A stretch of DNA of 33,897 nucleotides from Scytonema sp. UIC 10036. Lineage in GTDB: Bacteria; Cyanobacteriota; Cyanobacteriia; Cyanobacteriales; Nostocaceae. A program made the position numbers and the translations under genes. The notes under the pieces were generated by a model that saw only the letters and a list, made by a program, of their open reading frames with translations, made no database searches and was not told the DNA's origin. Numbering within the stretch: position 1 is the first letter of the stretch; every line of letters starts with the position of its first letter. Location of the stretch: positions 1-33,897 of the forward strand of contig NZ_WJFC01000139.1 of the NCBI RefSeq assembly GCF_009725235.1, read 5' to 3'. Shown here piece after piece: positions 17,575 through 26,580 of the stretch.

Positions 17575-19412
17575 ATGAATTCAACACCTAATTCGAAGTA
17601 TCCATATCAATTTGGGGGAAGTTTACCTGCTGATTCCCCTACCTACGTGAGCCGTCAAGCTGATAAGCAACTCCATCAAATTTAGTTTCCAGTGAAAATA
17701 TTACACCGTTTAATATTGGTCGAGCCATTGAACTAAACGGCTTTCAGTTGCAAAATGCACAACCTTTAGTTCAAGGATTAATTGGGAGAGTCAGCAATCC
17801 TCAAGCAGTCATGGCAGAAATTTTATATTGGACGGGTGGACAACCATTTCTTACACAGAAGCTTTGTAAAGTACTCCCAGATGGTATTGACGATACGAAG
17901 GTTCAAGACTTTGTACGAGCGCTCATTATTGAAAACTGGGAAGCCCAAGACGAGCCAGAACATTTGAGGATGCACAACTCGAATCCTTGTTCTCGGCAAT
18001 GCAAGCAGGACAAGAACTCAAAAAGTTGCTCTTAAAAAACAGGGATTTGGAAAAATATCCAACTGTTACCCCATTGTTAGCATTACAGACAATTCTCAGA
18101 GTTGCCGCATCAAGAAGGTGAAGGTATTGAAGTCGTGCGTTTTAGCGCTACAAATGCGAAGAATATTAATATTCTGGCAACTGCCAGTAATGACGGCATA
18201 ATTAAACTATGGAAATTAACAGAAAATCAGTCTACAAATATTAACGCCGATCTATTTGCAGAATTTCAAGGTCATCAAGGTAGTATTGTGAGTTTTCGTT
18301 TTACTGAGAATGGCACTAAACTGGCAACAGCAGGAAAGAATGATGGTGCTGTCAGAGTGTGGAAAGTTTCTAAAAAAGAACCTCCCTTTCTAAAATTGGA
18401 GGCTCATAAAAAACCAATTTATAGTGTTCGTTTTAGCCCGGACGGTACAGAAATTGCTACAGCTTCTGATGATGGCACAGTTAGATTATGGAAGATTTCC
18501 ACAAAACCTCTAAAACTCCTACAAAGTCCGACAATCAGAGAAAATCATCTTAATAATGATATCCAAATCAAAAGTGTCCGCTTCAGCCCTAACGGACAGC
18601 AAATTGCTACAGCCGGAAGTGATAGTACAATTAGACTATGGACACGCGGCGCAAAGGAGCCGAAAGAAATTAAAACAGATCAGCGTAGTATCTGGAGCGT
18701 GAATTTTAGTAAAGATGGTCATTGGCTCGCATCAGGTGGAAGCGAAGAAAAAGCCACAGTAAAATTGTGGGAACCTAATGGGGATGTGCCATACGATCCA
18801 TTTGTTTTGGGGGCAAAAGTTGAGGCTGTCAGGTTTAGCAACGATGGCAAGTTCCTAGCCGCAGTTGGAGAAAAAGGCAAGGCAAAACTATGGACAATTG
18901 AAGGACGAAAAACAATAAAACTAGAAGAAAAAGGTTACCAAGGTACTGTCTACGGAGTCAGTTTTATCAATAACGATCGAGAAGTTATGACTGCTGGGGA
19001 TGATGGTACAATTCGACGGTGGGATTTATCAGGAAAGCTTTTACCAAAAATAAAAACTTATCAGGGCAGCGTAAAAAATATCAGTTTTAGCGAAACCAAA
19101 GATGATAAGAATAAGATGGTTGCCACCGTTGGACGCAATGGTACAGTCAAAGTATGGACTCTCTCTGGACAATTATTGGCAGACTTTAAAGGACATCAGG
19201 GGATTGTCAGAAGTGTAAATTTTAGCAAGGATGGAAAATATCTGGTCACAGCAGGTGATGATGGTACGGCAATCGTTTGGAATATCAAAGAGTTAGATGA
19301 ACTCCTGCGTGACGGATGTAATTGGTTGAAAGATTACTTATCTAGCCATGAGCAACAACAAAAAGAACTTGATTGCCATTCGAGTCTGACAATTAACGAA
19401 AAGAAAAACTAA
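17575..19412 (+). pseudogene. STAND ATPase-WD40 pseudogene, ATPase core deleted
   Basis: Reading by comparison with the intact relative at 30224-33736. The start MNSTPNSKYPYQFGGSL (ATG 17575, GGGGG ribosome site) and DSPTYVSRQADKQL match its first 30 residues. A stop at 17683-17685 follows, and the text resumes in another frame at TPFNIGRAI, so about 165 residues with Walker A and B are gone. A second jump near 17967 (EPEHL to EDAQLESLFSAMQAGQEL) removes the end of the ATPase module and the membrane segment. A third near 18095 joins LLALQTIL to a 9-repeat WD40 propeller (18102-19412) that is open throughout and ends with the family tail CNWLKDYL. The ATPase is dead; the propeller could still be translated if a start were used. 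Confidence 0.85.
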
Positions 19413-20093
19413 TAAACGTAGAGTTGAATATGAGCGCCAGACAAGCTAGCCAGCGATCGCCTGTAACAACCAGAAAGCCTAGAAAAGTTGGCGTTGCGAT
19501 TGAAACGTGTTTCTTAGGAGCAACCCCACTGGCGGCGATTAGCTCCGGCACGCTTCGCGAACGCCACCTATTATGCATGAAAGAAACTTTGTTAACAGGA
19601 CAATTAAGAGGTATTCTTTTGATTATGTCCTGACAGTTAAAACCGATAGTTGTCTGGTGCTTTAAGGCCCCTTTAGGAGCGTGGTTCTGGGATTTATGGT
19701 TATGATATTGGTGAAGGAAATTATTTCCTATCCCGTTTGAGAGATTATCGATTATTACCAACCCAGGTGAGGACATCTTTATTAACTTAACATTAAATAT
19801 CCGAATATTATCGCACAAGGGTACAGGGAATGATGCAATAAACGCTCCTCCTTGGGGGCGCTGTGGTTTAAATCAAGACTTATTCAAGACTTTTTGTATC
19901 TTTGCTTAGGACTGCGGGGTTTGTGTAATCAAAAAGCGTAGTCAAACAAAGTCAACCATAACTTTTCGTTTCCCCTCTCCTCTGTGAGCGCTTTCCTCAG
20001 AATCAATGGTCGTAGACCAAACCAAAGAGGCGTAGGATGGTAGGAGAGACAGCGAAGCGTTTACACAACGCTCGTGATAAAATTGGGGTACGG
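19413..20093. other. Region without supported genes
   Basis: About 680 bp between the WD40 remnant and the fic::tnpB chimera. Frames on both strands look random. The last 60 bp may hold the decayed right end of the IS that gave the tnpB piece, but I cannot define it. Confidence 0.5.
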
Positions 20094-20648
20094 TTAGCCA
20101 CCGACCTTGCTTGCAACCTTATCACACCCAGTCTTTACAAACTTGGCTTTTCGGGCATTGCCAGCCTTCTCTACTGCGAGTGCTGGCTGTACAAAGGAGC
20201 GAGATAGAAACCTCAAACCAATATTACGTGCAGCGTTTAACGCAGAGCTACCACGTTGCCCCATCACGGTGGCAAAGCACTTACCACCAGATTGGTAAGG
20301 TTGGCAAAAGTCTAGGAGGGTAGGTAAGTAGTGGCTACCTCTCCAAACTTCTACACCATTGACAGCGCAAAGCCTTGACGTATTTTTGGGGTTGACTCTA
20401 GCGGTAAGAATTGCATAGCGTTGATATGCAATTCTACGAACGTTATCGACAATCTTACCTTCGATAGCGAGAGTGCTTTGAATAGTACGAATGCGGTTTT
20501 GTTTGCGAAGTTGAGGAGAGGGCTGTCCTTGAAGGCTGCTTAGTCGCCCTAGTTGTTCGGCGATCGCGCTTATTTGATTGATGATGCGGGTGCTAATGCT
20601 AAAGGGCGGTTGATAGGACATTGAGACAAGGTGATACCTGTTTGTCAT
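20094..20648 (-). pseudogene. Chimera: Fic N-terminal domain joined to a TnpB C-terminus
   Basis: Residues 1-64 match the N-terminal DUF4172 region of Fic AMP-transferases (SYQPPFSIST, LGRLSSL, RKQNRIRTIQSTLAIEG). At residue 65 (nt about 20456) the frame becomes the C-terminus of an IS200/IS605-type TnpB (IVDNVRRIAYQRYAI, VNPKNTSRLC, LNAARNIGLRFL). The Fic catalytic motif is missing. In TnpB the RuvC-III acidic motif (usually DADLNAARN) is SSALNAARN and the zinc-finger CxxC is CAVN, so the nuclease half is also dead. The ATG overlaps the stop of the upstream gene (TAATG). It is a recombined relic that happens to be open. Confidence 0.8.
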
Positions 20649-20908
20649 TATACTATTGGGTTATAATTTATTTGCATTTTAAGCATTCTTTCTAATATTT
20701 CTTTTTCTACTGCTTCTAAGTGAGCAAGCCCCTCTAATGCTTTCTGTTTTTTTTCTCGTACTATTTCTAAGTTACGAATTAGGTACTCGCCACTTAGGTA
20801 ATAATTACCTAGTTTTATTACTTCTTCGTTTGTAACTTCAGGAAGAGTAAATGGATTACCTTCAAGCTCCAGCACTTCTTCAATTTGGTTATTAACTTGT
20901 TCTTGCAT
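20648..20908 (-). CDS. Small coiled-coil protein upstream of the fic remnant, 86 aa
   Basis: Not recognised. Acidic at the N-terminus (NQIEEVLELEGNPFTLPEV) and helical with heptad-like spacing after residue 45 (IVREKKQKALEGLAHLEAVEKEIL). The ATG is preceded by ACAAGG at good distance. Its stop shares a base with the start of the Fic-derived frame (TAATG), implying translational coupling. Small coupled genes upstream of fic can be antitoxins, but the conserved anti-Fic motif is not visible, so that role is only a possibility. Confidence 0.6.
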   Translation of the reverse strand: MQEQVNNQIEEVLELEGNPFTLPEVTNEEVIKLGNYYLSGEYLIRNLEIVREKKQKALEGLAHLEAVEKEILERMLKMQINYNPIV

Positions 20909-21072
20909 TACCTTGTCTCCAACGTCTAATATGTTCCTCTAAAAATTGTAAGTCACAGATCGCTTTTTCAATTATTCATATTTTTAACATAATGTAATAT
21001 TTGTTATAATAATTAAACTATATTAAGAACACTGACTTCTTTAAAAAGTCTCAGTTCTACTCTCTTCTCGTT

Positions 21073-21915
21073 GTGAGATTACCAATCGTATGTTCTGACT
21101 TAGTACAACAAGCCATTGATAACATTGTCAAAGCGCCGAGACGCTTCACAAACCGCACAACACAAAGGATTGCGGAGTTTGAAGAAAATTTAGAAAACTA
21201 TTTGCGTAACACCAATAAAGAAGAACTGAATCCAGAAGCTATCAAACGCGATTTGCAGTTGTTGCTGTCTTCTCCTCGTGCTGGAGTATCTTCTTTAAAA
21301 GAGCGCGTTTCTAAATTCGATCGCTCTACACTTGTGGCTTTACTGTCCCAACGAGAAGATATCTCCTCTGAAGAAGCTAATAGAATAGCCGCTCAAATAG
21401 AATCTGTTCGTAATTCAATTGTTCAACAGTATCAGGAAGTCCAGAAAAGAGTGCAATCAGTTATTGATGGCATTTTTGAGAAAGTTCGCAACTATCTCAA
21501 CTCGCTGAACCGTCCTGAACTTAACTATGAGAGTATCCAGCAAGACTTTGCCAAATTGTTCGACTCACCACAAACAGGTTTTGAGGCTTTGCGCCATCGC
21601 CTTTCACAATTCGATCGCGATACTTTAGTTGCTCTCATTGGTTCTCGCGAAGACATTTCAGAAGAGCAAGCCAATCAGATCGTCAATCGCATAGAAGCCG
21701 CAGGGGATAGCGTACTAAAACAAGCCGAACGCATCCAACAGGAAACTCAAAAACGGCTCAATGCAATAAAAGAGCAAGCTAAAAAGCAAGCACTTGAAAC
21801 CAAAAAAGTTGTTGCAGGTGCTGCTTGGTGGTTATTTAACACGGCTAGTGTTTCTCTAGCGGCTTCAGCACTAGCTGGAGCTTTAGCTGTATCGGGATTT
21901 AAGCTATTTGGTTGA
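21073..21915 (+). CDS. Helical tandem-repeat protein, possibly a fragment of a larger gene
   Basis: 280 residues from a GTG start. Two repeats (about 35-115 and 136-220) share ENYLRN/RNYLNS, a long helix, S(P)R/QxGxxxLxxR(V/L)SxFDR(S/D)TLVAL, then REDIS(S/E)E(E/Q)AN(R/Q)I. A hydrophobic end (AGAAWWLFNTASVSLAASALAGALAVSG) looks like one membrane segment. The repeats resemble a module I recall from long cyanobacterial membrane proteins. The frame is open upstream of the GTG back to a stop near 20990 without an ATG or ribosome site, so either the start is unusual or the 5' part was lost. Confidence 0.65.
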   Translation: MRLPIVCSDLVQQAIDNIVKAPRRFTNRTTQRIAEFEENLENYLRNTNKEELNPEAIKRDLQLLLSSPRAGVSSLKERVSKFDRSTLVALLSQREDISSEEANRIAAQIESVRNSIVQQYQEVQKRVQSVIDGIFEKVRNYLNSLNRPELNYESIQQDFAKLFDSPQTGFEALRHRLSQFDRDTLVALIGSREDISEEQANQIVNRIEAAGDSVLKQAERIQQETQKRLNAIKEQAKKQALETKKVVAGAAWWLFNTASVSLAASALAGALAVSGFKLFG

Positions 21916-21951
21916 AGATTTAACCAAATGTCTAAGACATTAATTATCTGT

Positions 21952-22014
21952 CTTGTGGTACGGGCTTCTAACCCGTCATTAATCAAGAACGGGCGAAGAC
22001 GCCCGTTCCACAAG
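21952..22014. repeat. Dispersed inverted repeat, arms CTTGTGG(T/A)ACGGGC
   Basis: Left arm 21952-21965 and right arm 22001-22014 pair at 13 of 14 positions; a second inner pair (ACGGGC/GCCCGT) is present. This is a typical cyanobacterial intergenic palindrome, 37 bp after the helical protein gene. The rest of 21916-22719 (800 bp) contains short GGCAGAGG-type and GGTGGGGG-type repeats and no gene that I can support. Confidence 0.7.
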
Positions 22015-22507
22015 CAAAAGTTGGCTATTTTTTTATTTTGAAGTTCCTTAGTGAAAATCAAGTGAAGAAGGCAGAGGGCAGGAGGCAGAGGGCAGCTATG
22101 TTTGCAATATGGTGGGGGCTTCAACCCACCACCAATTGCTTGCCACCAAATCGAAGATTATGGTGGGGGACTTAAACCCTTTGCTCCCTTTGGTCGCGAG
22201 AAGTACTCGGGCATATTCCTTCTGCCATCTGCCCTCGTACTTCTGCCTTCTTGTTAAAGGCTATTGTAAATATCAATGTCACTTTTTAAAACAGTCATTG
22301 ATTTCATTCAACTACCAACTTGTGTTGAGCGATTGATTGGGGAATACTTTCCTGGGTGTTTTTACTGGAAGCCTTTAGGGAATCGCGATCGCTGGAATGA
22401 TTCGTTTGCATAATTTCTTTCTTTATCACCTTCCCTTAATTACTGATTTTGCCGCGATCTGTATCCGGTTTCCAGGTATGTTGAATCACCATTTATCTTA
22501 TTGATAT

Positions 22508-22612
22508 ACAGCGCTTTGCATTTGAATGAGGTACACCCCCTTTCATCCCTCCAAGGCATCGGGGGGACAGAGGGGGGTAATTTTCGTACCTCACCAAGTT
22601 GAAATCTGCTGT
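22508..22612. repeat. MITE-like element, about 105 bp
   Basis: The left arm ACAGCGCTTTGCATTTGAAT..GAGGTAC and the right arm GTACCTC..AAATCTGCTGT are inverted, with C- and G-runs (CCCCC/GGGGGG) inside. No coding capacity; a non-autonomous repeat distinct from the GTAGGGGCGC family. Confidence 0.7.
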
Positions 22613-22719
22613 AAGTCATTACCTCGAACGCAAAAATTTTAGATTTTAGACTGGGAATTTTTTCTTCAATCCAAAATCCAAAATCTAAAATTAACTTACT
22701 AGGTTTTTTATTCTACAGA

Positions 22720-22911
22720 CTAATAAGACCTATCTATAACTTCTTTTTTGTCATCTTTAAGATTTTCTACAGTATGTTCAACGGCGGCTTCTCTCTGTTT
22801 TGCTCGACCCTCTGCTTTGTCTTTAGGATTACCAGTCACCTCACCAACAGCCTCTTGGATTTTGCCTTCAATGTTTTTGGCAGTTGCTTCTACTCTATTT
22901 TCAGTACTCAT
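22720..22911 (-). CDS. CsbD-family stress protein, 63 aa
   Basis: Contains the CsbD pattern: an N-terminal TENRVEATAKNIEGKIQEAVGEVTGN segment followed by a hydrophilic helix with KAEG and a Lys/Glu-rich tail. A good ribosome site (AAAGGAG) precedes the ATG at 22911. CsbD-like proteins are small, disordered-to-helical, and induced by general stress; the molecular role is unknown. Confidence 0.9.
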   Translation of the reverse strand: MSTENRVEATAKNIEGKIQEAVGEVTGNPKDKAEGRAKQREAAVEHTVENLKDDKKEVIDRSY

Positions 22912-23056
22912 TGCTAAACTCCTTTACAAAATTATTGACTTGCAACTTTTTGGTAGTTGCAAAAGTCTAAAAATAATATTCCGTAAAATTAGCTTATCAA
23001 TCTGACAAAGTTATATGCCTCTGCCGCAAGCCTGATTAATATATCAATACCTTACG

Positions 23057-23073
23057 ATGGCGTTTAACTTGAA
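23057..23073 (+). pseudogene. psbA: psbA (D1) remnant, left piece before the insertion
   Basis: ATGGCGTTTAACTTGAA reads MAFNL, the start of the conserved C-terminal D1 stretch [13 protein letters not shown]. Sequence upstream of 23050 is not D1-like, so the 5' gene is missing. It continues at 26591 after removal of the element and one copy of the target duplication. Confidence 0.85.
23064..23073. repeat. Target-site duplication, left copy
   Basis: TTAACTTGAA occurs here and at 26581-26590, immediately outside the terminal inverted repeats. Because the duplication begins TT and ends AA, the exact split could also be 8 bp with a 32-bp TIR or 6 bp with 33 bp. Confidence 0.85.
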
Positions 23074-23198
23074 CGTGAGTTCGACGGAGCTAAAAACGTA
23101 GAAAGCATACTGTATAAAGCGTGGATTTGTTGAAGGTAGGGAAGTCTTGTGGTAAAAATCCTAGTAAGATTTGAGAGTGTACTGGTAGTTTTAACAAC

Positions 23199-24137
23199 AT
23201 GACAGAATCGGAAACTAGCGTTTCTGCGAATTACGATGAATCGTGGAAAGTAGCGATTGAGAAGTATTTTGAGGCATTCGTTGCCTTCTTCTTCCCAGAA
23301 GCACATCGGGAGATCGCGTGGGAGCGGGGATATGAATTTCTCGACAAGGAGCTTAATCAGATTGTCCGGGATGCTGAAATTGGCAAGCGCTTTGTTGATA
23401 AGCTGCTTAAGGTGTGGCTTGTAAACGGAGAGGAAGCATGGCTGCTATTGCATATCGAAATCCAAAGCCAAACGGACAGCGGTTTTGCGAAACGGATGTT
23501 TACCTACCACTATAGGATTTTCGATCGCTATGGTCGAGAAGTGGTAAGTTTAGCCGTGCTGGGGGATGAGCAACCGAACTGGCGACCCACCGAATACGGC
23601 TACGGGCGCTGGGGTTGCGAGATGCGACTGCGGTTTCCCGTCATCAAGCTGCTAGACTATACGTGGGAGTCACTAGAAGCAAGCAATAACCCGTTCGCTG
23701 TGGTAGTGATGGCGCATCGCAAAACCCAGGCTACGACCCAAGCTGCCACAGAGAGATTGCAATGGAAACTGCGTCTAATTAAAGGGCTTTACAGACGCGG
23801 GTATAGCCGACAGGATATCCTAGAGATATTTGGAATATTGGATAGAATGATGGGGTTGCCAGAACCGTTGGAGGTCACCTTTAGAGACGATCTGAGACAA
23901 TTTGAGGAGGAGAATCAAATGCCCTACATTAGTAGCATCGAGCGCATTGGACGACAAGAAAAAGCAAAAGGTTTAATTCAAAGCCTGCTTAAAAGCCGAT
24001 TTGGTGTTCTTGACGAGGAGCTTTCATTAATCGTTGAGCCACTCACACAATTGTCGGATGATGAAGTCGCCAACCTTTTGCTTACCTCTTCCCGTGAGGA
24101 GTTGGTAACACGCTTTGGACAAAGCACGTTGCACTAA
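23199..24137 (+). CDS. Rpn/YhgA-like PD-(D/E)XK nuclease (putative transposase family)
   Basis: 312 residues. The N-terminal part has the Rpn/YhgA nuclease fold signature: IGKRFVDKLLKVWL (D67), then LLLHIEIQSQ, with E87-x-Q89 as the catalytic strand, followed by RMFTYHYRIFDRYGREV. The C-terminal 50 residues (LIQSLLKSRFGVLDEELS..L..LSDDEVANLLLTS) match the DUF4351 helical domain that often follows it in cyanobacteria. Such proteins are DNA nucleases that stimulate recombination and are often called putative transposases. The gene is complete, 95 bp inside the left TIR, and is the only clearly intact gene of the element. The ATG has no strong ribosome site. Confidence 0.88.
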   Translation: MTESETSVSANYDESWKVAIEKYFEAFVAFFFPEAHREIAWERGYEFLDKELNQIVRDAEIGKRFVDKLLKVWLVNGEEAWLLLHIEIQSQTDSGFAKRMFTYHYRIFDRYGREVVSLAVLGDEQPNWRPTEYGYGRWGCEMRLRFPVIKLLDYTWESLEASNNPFAVVVMAHRKTQATTQAATERLQWKLRLIKGLYRRGYSRQDILEIFGILDRMMGLPEPLEVTFRDDLRQFEEENQMPYISSIERIGRQEKAKGLIQSLLKSRFGVLDEELSLIVEPLTQLSDDEVANLLLTSSREELVTRFGQSTLH

Positions 24138-24175
24138 GATAATTCTAAGACTAAAAGCCCCGGCTCTCCCGGCTG

Positions 24176-24296
24176 TTATAGCGGTTGCTGCGGATGTCCT
24201 CATCAATCCCCAGCTTACCGCCCAAAATCAGTAGGGGCGCAAGGCATTGCGCCCCTACAAACGACGTGGTTCATTTAGGTCGAAAACTGCTGTAAA
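24176..24296. repeat. MITE-like palindrome, second copy of the GTAGGGGCGC family
   Basis: The core GTAGGGGCGCAAGGCATTGCG (24231 on) and right arm CGTGGTTCATTTAGGTCGAA..CTGCTGTAA match the copy at 12064-12162 in inverted sense. The left arm (TTATAGCGGTTGCTG) is more diverged. It supplies the last codons (..LQQFST) and TAA of the helicase fragment. Confidence 0.75.
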
Positions 24297-25553
24297 TTCA
24301 AAAATTGAACTGTTCTGGAGATGTCTAACAAATAATTCCCAGTCATTTCTAGAGAATACACGAATGGCAGCACCTTCTGAAACTTACTCAAGCGATAATC
24401 TGGTAGCCGCGACCAGATGAAGCGCTCGGTATCTGGAGCTTTCCAAAATTCAAGATGAATCATCCGAGCGATAAGCCGGAGGCTTAACGGCTGAAGCCGT
24501 ATCGCACCTGTTAAAGTTGCATAACCCACACTATCGCCTTCAATCTTTAACTTGAAGTTGTCAGAAACAATCATCCAATCATGGTGAAATTGCAAACCGT
24601 ATTTGAGAGTGTGATTAATTTGTCCACCCGCAAAAGTCCACCACAGTACCCGATCTGTTTCCATCTGAATGCTCGCTCGCCCTTCTAATATGAATGGTCT
24701 AATGTCAAAACGGTACTCATCCAACACAACTTGTGTCTTAGCATCAATGTAAGGAATACTACATTCAAACTGCAAGATTTCCGCAATTTGCTGACAGAGT
24801 TCAAAACCCAGTAGTTGTGGAGCAAAGCCACCCCAGCTTGGTTTTTTACCACGAGGAGCAGGAACAACTCGAACTGTGCGTTCCTCATGGTTGATGTGCA
24901 TAACCGTCCAAGCCTGACCGCTGAGAAGAAACGAACTCATTTGAGCAACTAATCTATCAACAAATGATTGCTCCAGGGAACCAATAGTGTAACCGGCTGG
25001 TGTTTCCACTTTATACATGACTGGGCTGCTGAAAACGGCGTAGAGTTCCATAAAGTTTTTGCGCCCAAAGACTCGTTCTGCTTTTTCCCCCATCGATAGC
25101 AATCCACCAGCTAAAAATAGGAAATCCTCCCGAATCATGTGTTCGACCAATACTTCAAATTCTGAGCGGCTTATACCAGAAAAATCAGGAACTCCACAGA
25201 GTAGCTCCCAGCACCGTTCTGGACTAATACCACCAAATTGAAGAGTCAGTGCAAGTAGCTGGTGTACGAGTACGGGCCATGCGCGTGTTTGAATAGGTAT
25301 AGATTCAACCCAACCTTTCCTAGCTAGTTCAATGATAGCGATCGCTTGCAATACTGTCTCTATATTTTCACAGAAAAATGTCGTGTTGGCTTGTTGCCCT
25401 GTTCTTCGTCCGGTACGACCTAACCGCTGGAGGAAAGATGAGACAGTAGAAGGAGCATTAGCTTGCAAAACCAAATCGAGGTCGCCAACATCAATACCCA
25501 ACTCTAAGGTAGAAGTACAAATAATGCTGGTATTAGTCGGTTCTTTCGTACAT
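24275..25553 (-). pseudogene. Lhr-like DEAD/DEAH helicase, C-terminal fragment
   Basis: The frame opens at the junction at 25553 and reads NTSIICTSTLELGIDVGDLDLV (motif V) and QRLGRTGRRTG (motif VI) of an Lhr-type superfamily 2 helicase, followed by about 330 residues of the family's winged-helix and C-terminal region (WTVMHINHEERTVRVVPAPRG). The Walker A and B and motif III half is absent. A start at 25501 would give 408 residues with no ATP binding. The upstream end abuts the small inverted-repeat element (25554-25719) and the stop lies in a MITE, so both ends were probably set by repeat insertions. Confidence 0.8.
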
Positions 25554-25719
25554 AGCGTGCTAAATTTTCATTAAAATCTACAAGTATGCTTGTATTTACA
25601 AGGCTTACAGGCACTTATAATTTCAATTTTAACAAGGAGTAACATTTTGAAACTAATAATAGCTGTAAGCTAAGCCCAGCAATAGTTTTAAGCTTATTTT
25701 TCTACAATTTTAGCACGCT
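25554..25719. repeat. 166-bp element with AGCGTGCTAAA inverted ends
   Basis: The left end AGCGTGCTAAATTTT and right end AATTTTAGCACGCT pair over 11 exact bases and more loosely beyond. The interior is AT-rich and non-coding. It separates the helicase fragment from the tniQ fragment; no clear target duplication. Confidence 0.6.
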
Positions 25720-25757
25720 CAGTACGCAAGAGCCATTCATCTTGTCAACAATCGAAT

Positions 25758-26160
25758 AGGAGCCTTCCCAACTTAGTCAGCTCATTCAAGTCACTGATGA
25801 GCAGCTAAGACTAATGGCTTCTCTCCCTTATCAATTAGTTTCTTTTGTTAATTCCCTGCAATACATCATTTATAAATGTGCTCTTAAACTATGTCCTTAT
25901 TGTTTAACCGAATCTGCTTATTGTCGTAAGATTTGGGATTGGGATTTAGTCAAAGCTTGTTACCTACATCAATGTGTACTGATAAACAAATGTCCTGGTT
26001 GTCAAAAAATATTCGGTGGTCAAGACCCGCAGTTACAAGGTGTCGATGTGGTTTTTATTTTCGTTTACACCATCCACAAACAGCTACCTCTGACCAAATT
26101 AATCTTGTCCGTATACTTATCCTCATTGGAGAAAAGCCTTGCTACTGCGCCTTGGAGAAG
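25758..26160 (+). pseudogene. tniQ: tniQ fragment of a Tn7-like transposon, frameshifted
   Basis: From 25758 the frame reads EPSQLSQLIQVTDEQLRLMAS, then KLCPYCLTESAYCRKIWDWD (zinc-finger CPYC), VKACYLHQCVLINKCPGCQKIF (C-x-LH and CPGC). At the A6 run at 26004-26009 the frame changes, and RWSRPAVTRCRCGFYFR follows in the next frame. This is the zinc-ribbon part of TniQ/TnsD, the target-selection protein of Tn7-like and CRISPR-associated transposons. The N-terminus and most of the C-terminus are lost. Confidence 0.75.
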
Positions 26161-26163
26161 GCA

Positions 26164-26350
26164 TTAACATTATGTGCAAGATGCCTCGAATGTTACTTTT
26201 AGTTGATACGTCGTGAGTAGATTTCACTTTATGTGCAAATTGACTTGGAGGCTAAAACCCTTACTCCACGGGCGATTTCACTTAATGCGCGAAACTCGTT
26301 GCCTAAAACCCCTATAAATTCGTTCTTAGAATTTCATCTTGCGCATTTAT
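26164..26350. repeat. Spaced repeats resembling a Tn7-like transposon end
   Basis: A motif ATTTCACTT(T/A)ATG(T/C)GC recurs at 26221-26236 and 26275-26290, with a diverged copy at 26331-26344 (ATTTCATCTTGCGC) and a partial at 26168-26179 (CATTATGTGCAA). Spacing is 54-59 bp. A second motif GCCTAAAACCC/GGCTAAAACCC follows two of the copies. They lie right after the tniQ fragment, where transposase-binding repeats would be expected. Confidence 0.6.
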
Positions 26351-26399
26351 ATATAGTCTCAAATCTTGCAATGGCTGAAAGTCTTGTCAAAAGCTAATT

Positions 26400-26428
26400 T
26401 TACATTGTAGACACTGCCTACAATGTAA
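26400..26428. repeat. Perfect 11-bp stem-loop
   Basis: TTACATTGTAG and CTACAATGTAA are separated by ACACTGC. It may be a terminator, a protein site or the trace of a transposon end. Confidence 0.6.
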
Positions 26429-26463
26429 ATAATTAGGAGCATTTAATAATTCAAGTACGAACT

Positions 26464-26488
26464 AAAAACCCTGTAAAGTTGGGTTTTT
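26464..26488 (+). terminator. Rho-independent-type hairpin
   Basis: AAAAACCC pairs with GGGTTTTT around a 9-nt loop; the T5 run gives a terminator in the plus sense and the A5 run the same in the minus sense. Confidence 0.6.
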
Positions 26489-26580
26489 GGCATAGAAGTA
26501 AAAACTCTGATAGCTTGTGCTAAAATTAGAGCTTGCCTGACCTGTCAAATTTCTACGTTTTTAGCTCCGTCGAACTCACG

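Larger units (their letters stand above)
23074..26580. mobile_element. 3,507-bp transposon-like element with perfect 31-bp TIRs
   Basis: Left TIR 23074-23104 starts CGTGAGTTCGACGGAGC and ends GTAGAAA. Right TIR 26550-26580 is its exact reverse complement over 31 bp. The flanks carry the 10-bp repeat TTAACTTGAA, and deleting the element plus one copy restores a D1 reading frame. The interior holds an Rpn/YhgA-like nuclease gene, a MITE, a minus-strand helicase fragment, a second small inverted-repeat element, a tniQ fragment and short repeats. No conventional DDE transposase frame is visible. It is either a non-autonomous carrier of cargo or an element whose transposase was replaced by nested insertions. 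The family is not identified. Confidence 0.85.

Noticed and set aside
19393..19818. 141-codon minus-strand frame
   Set aside because: Low-likelihood protein sequence, partly antisense to the end of the WD40 frame; no start signal.
26164..26350. Considered as a CRISPR array
   Set aside because: Units are imperfect and repeated parts are short, with partly conserved spacers; fits transposase-binding repeats better.
26463..26490. Considered as the right end of the tniQ-bearing transposon
   Set aside because: No TGT/ACA terminus or target duplication there; it reads as a simple terminator hairpin.
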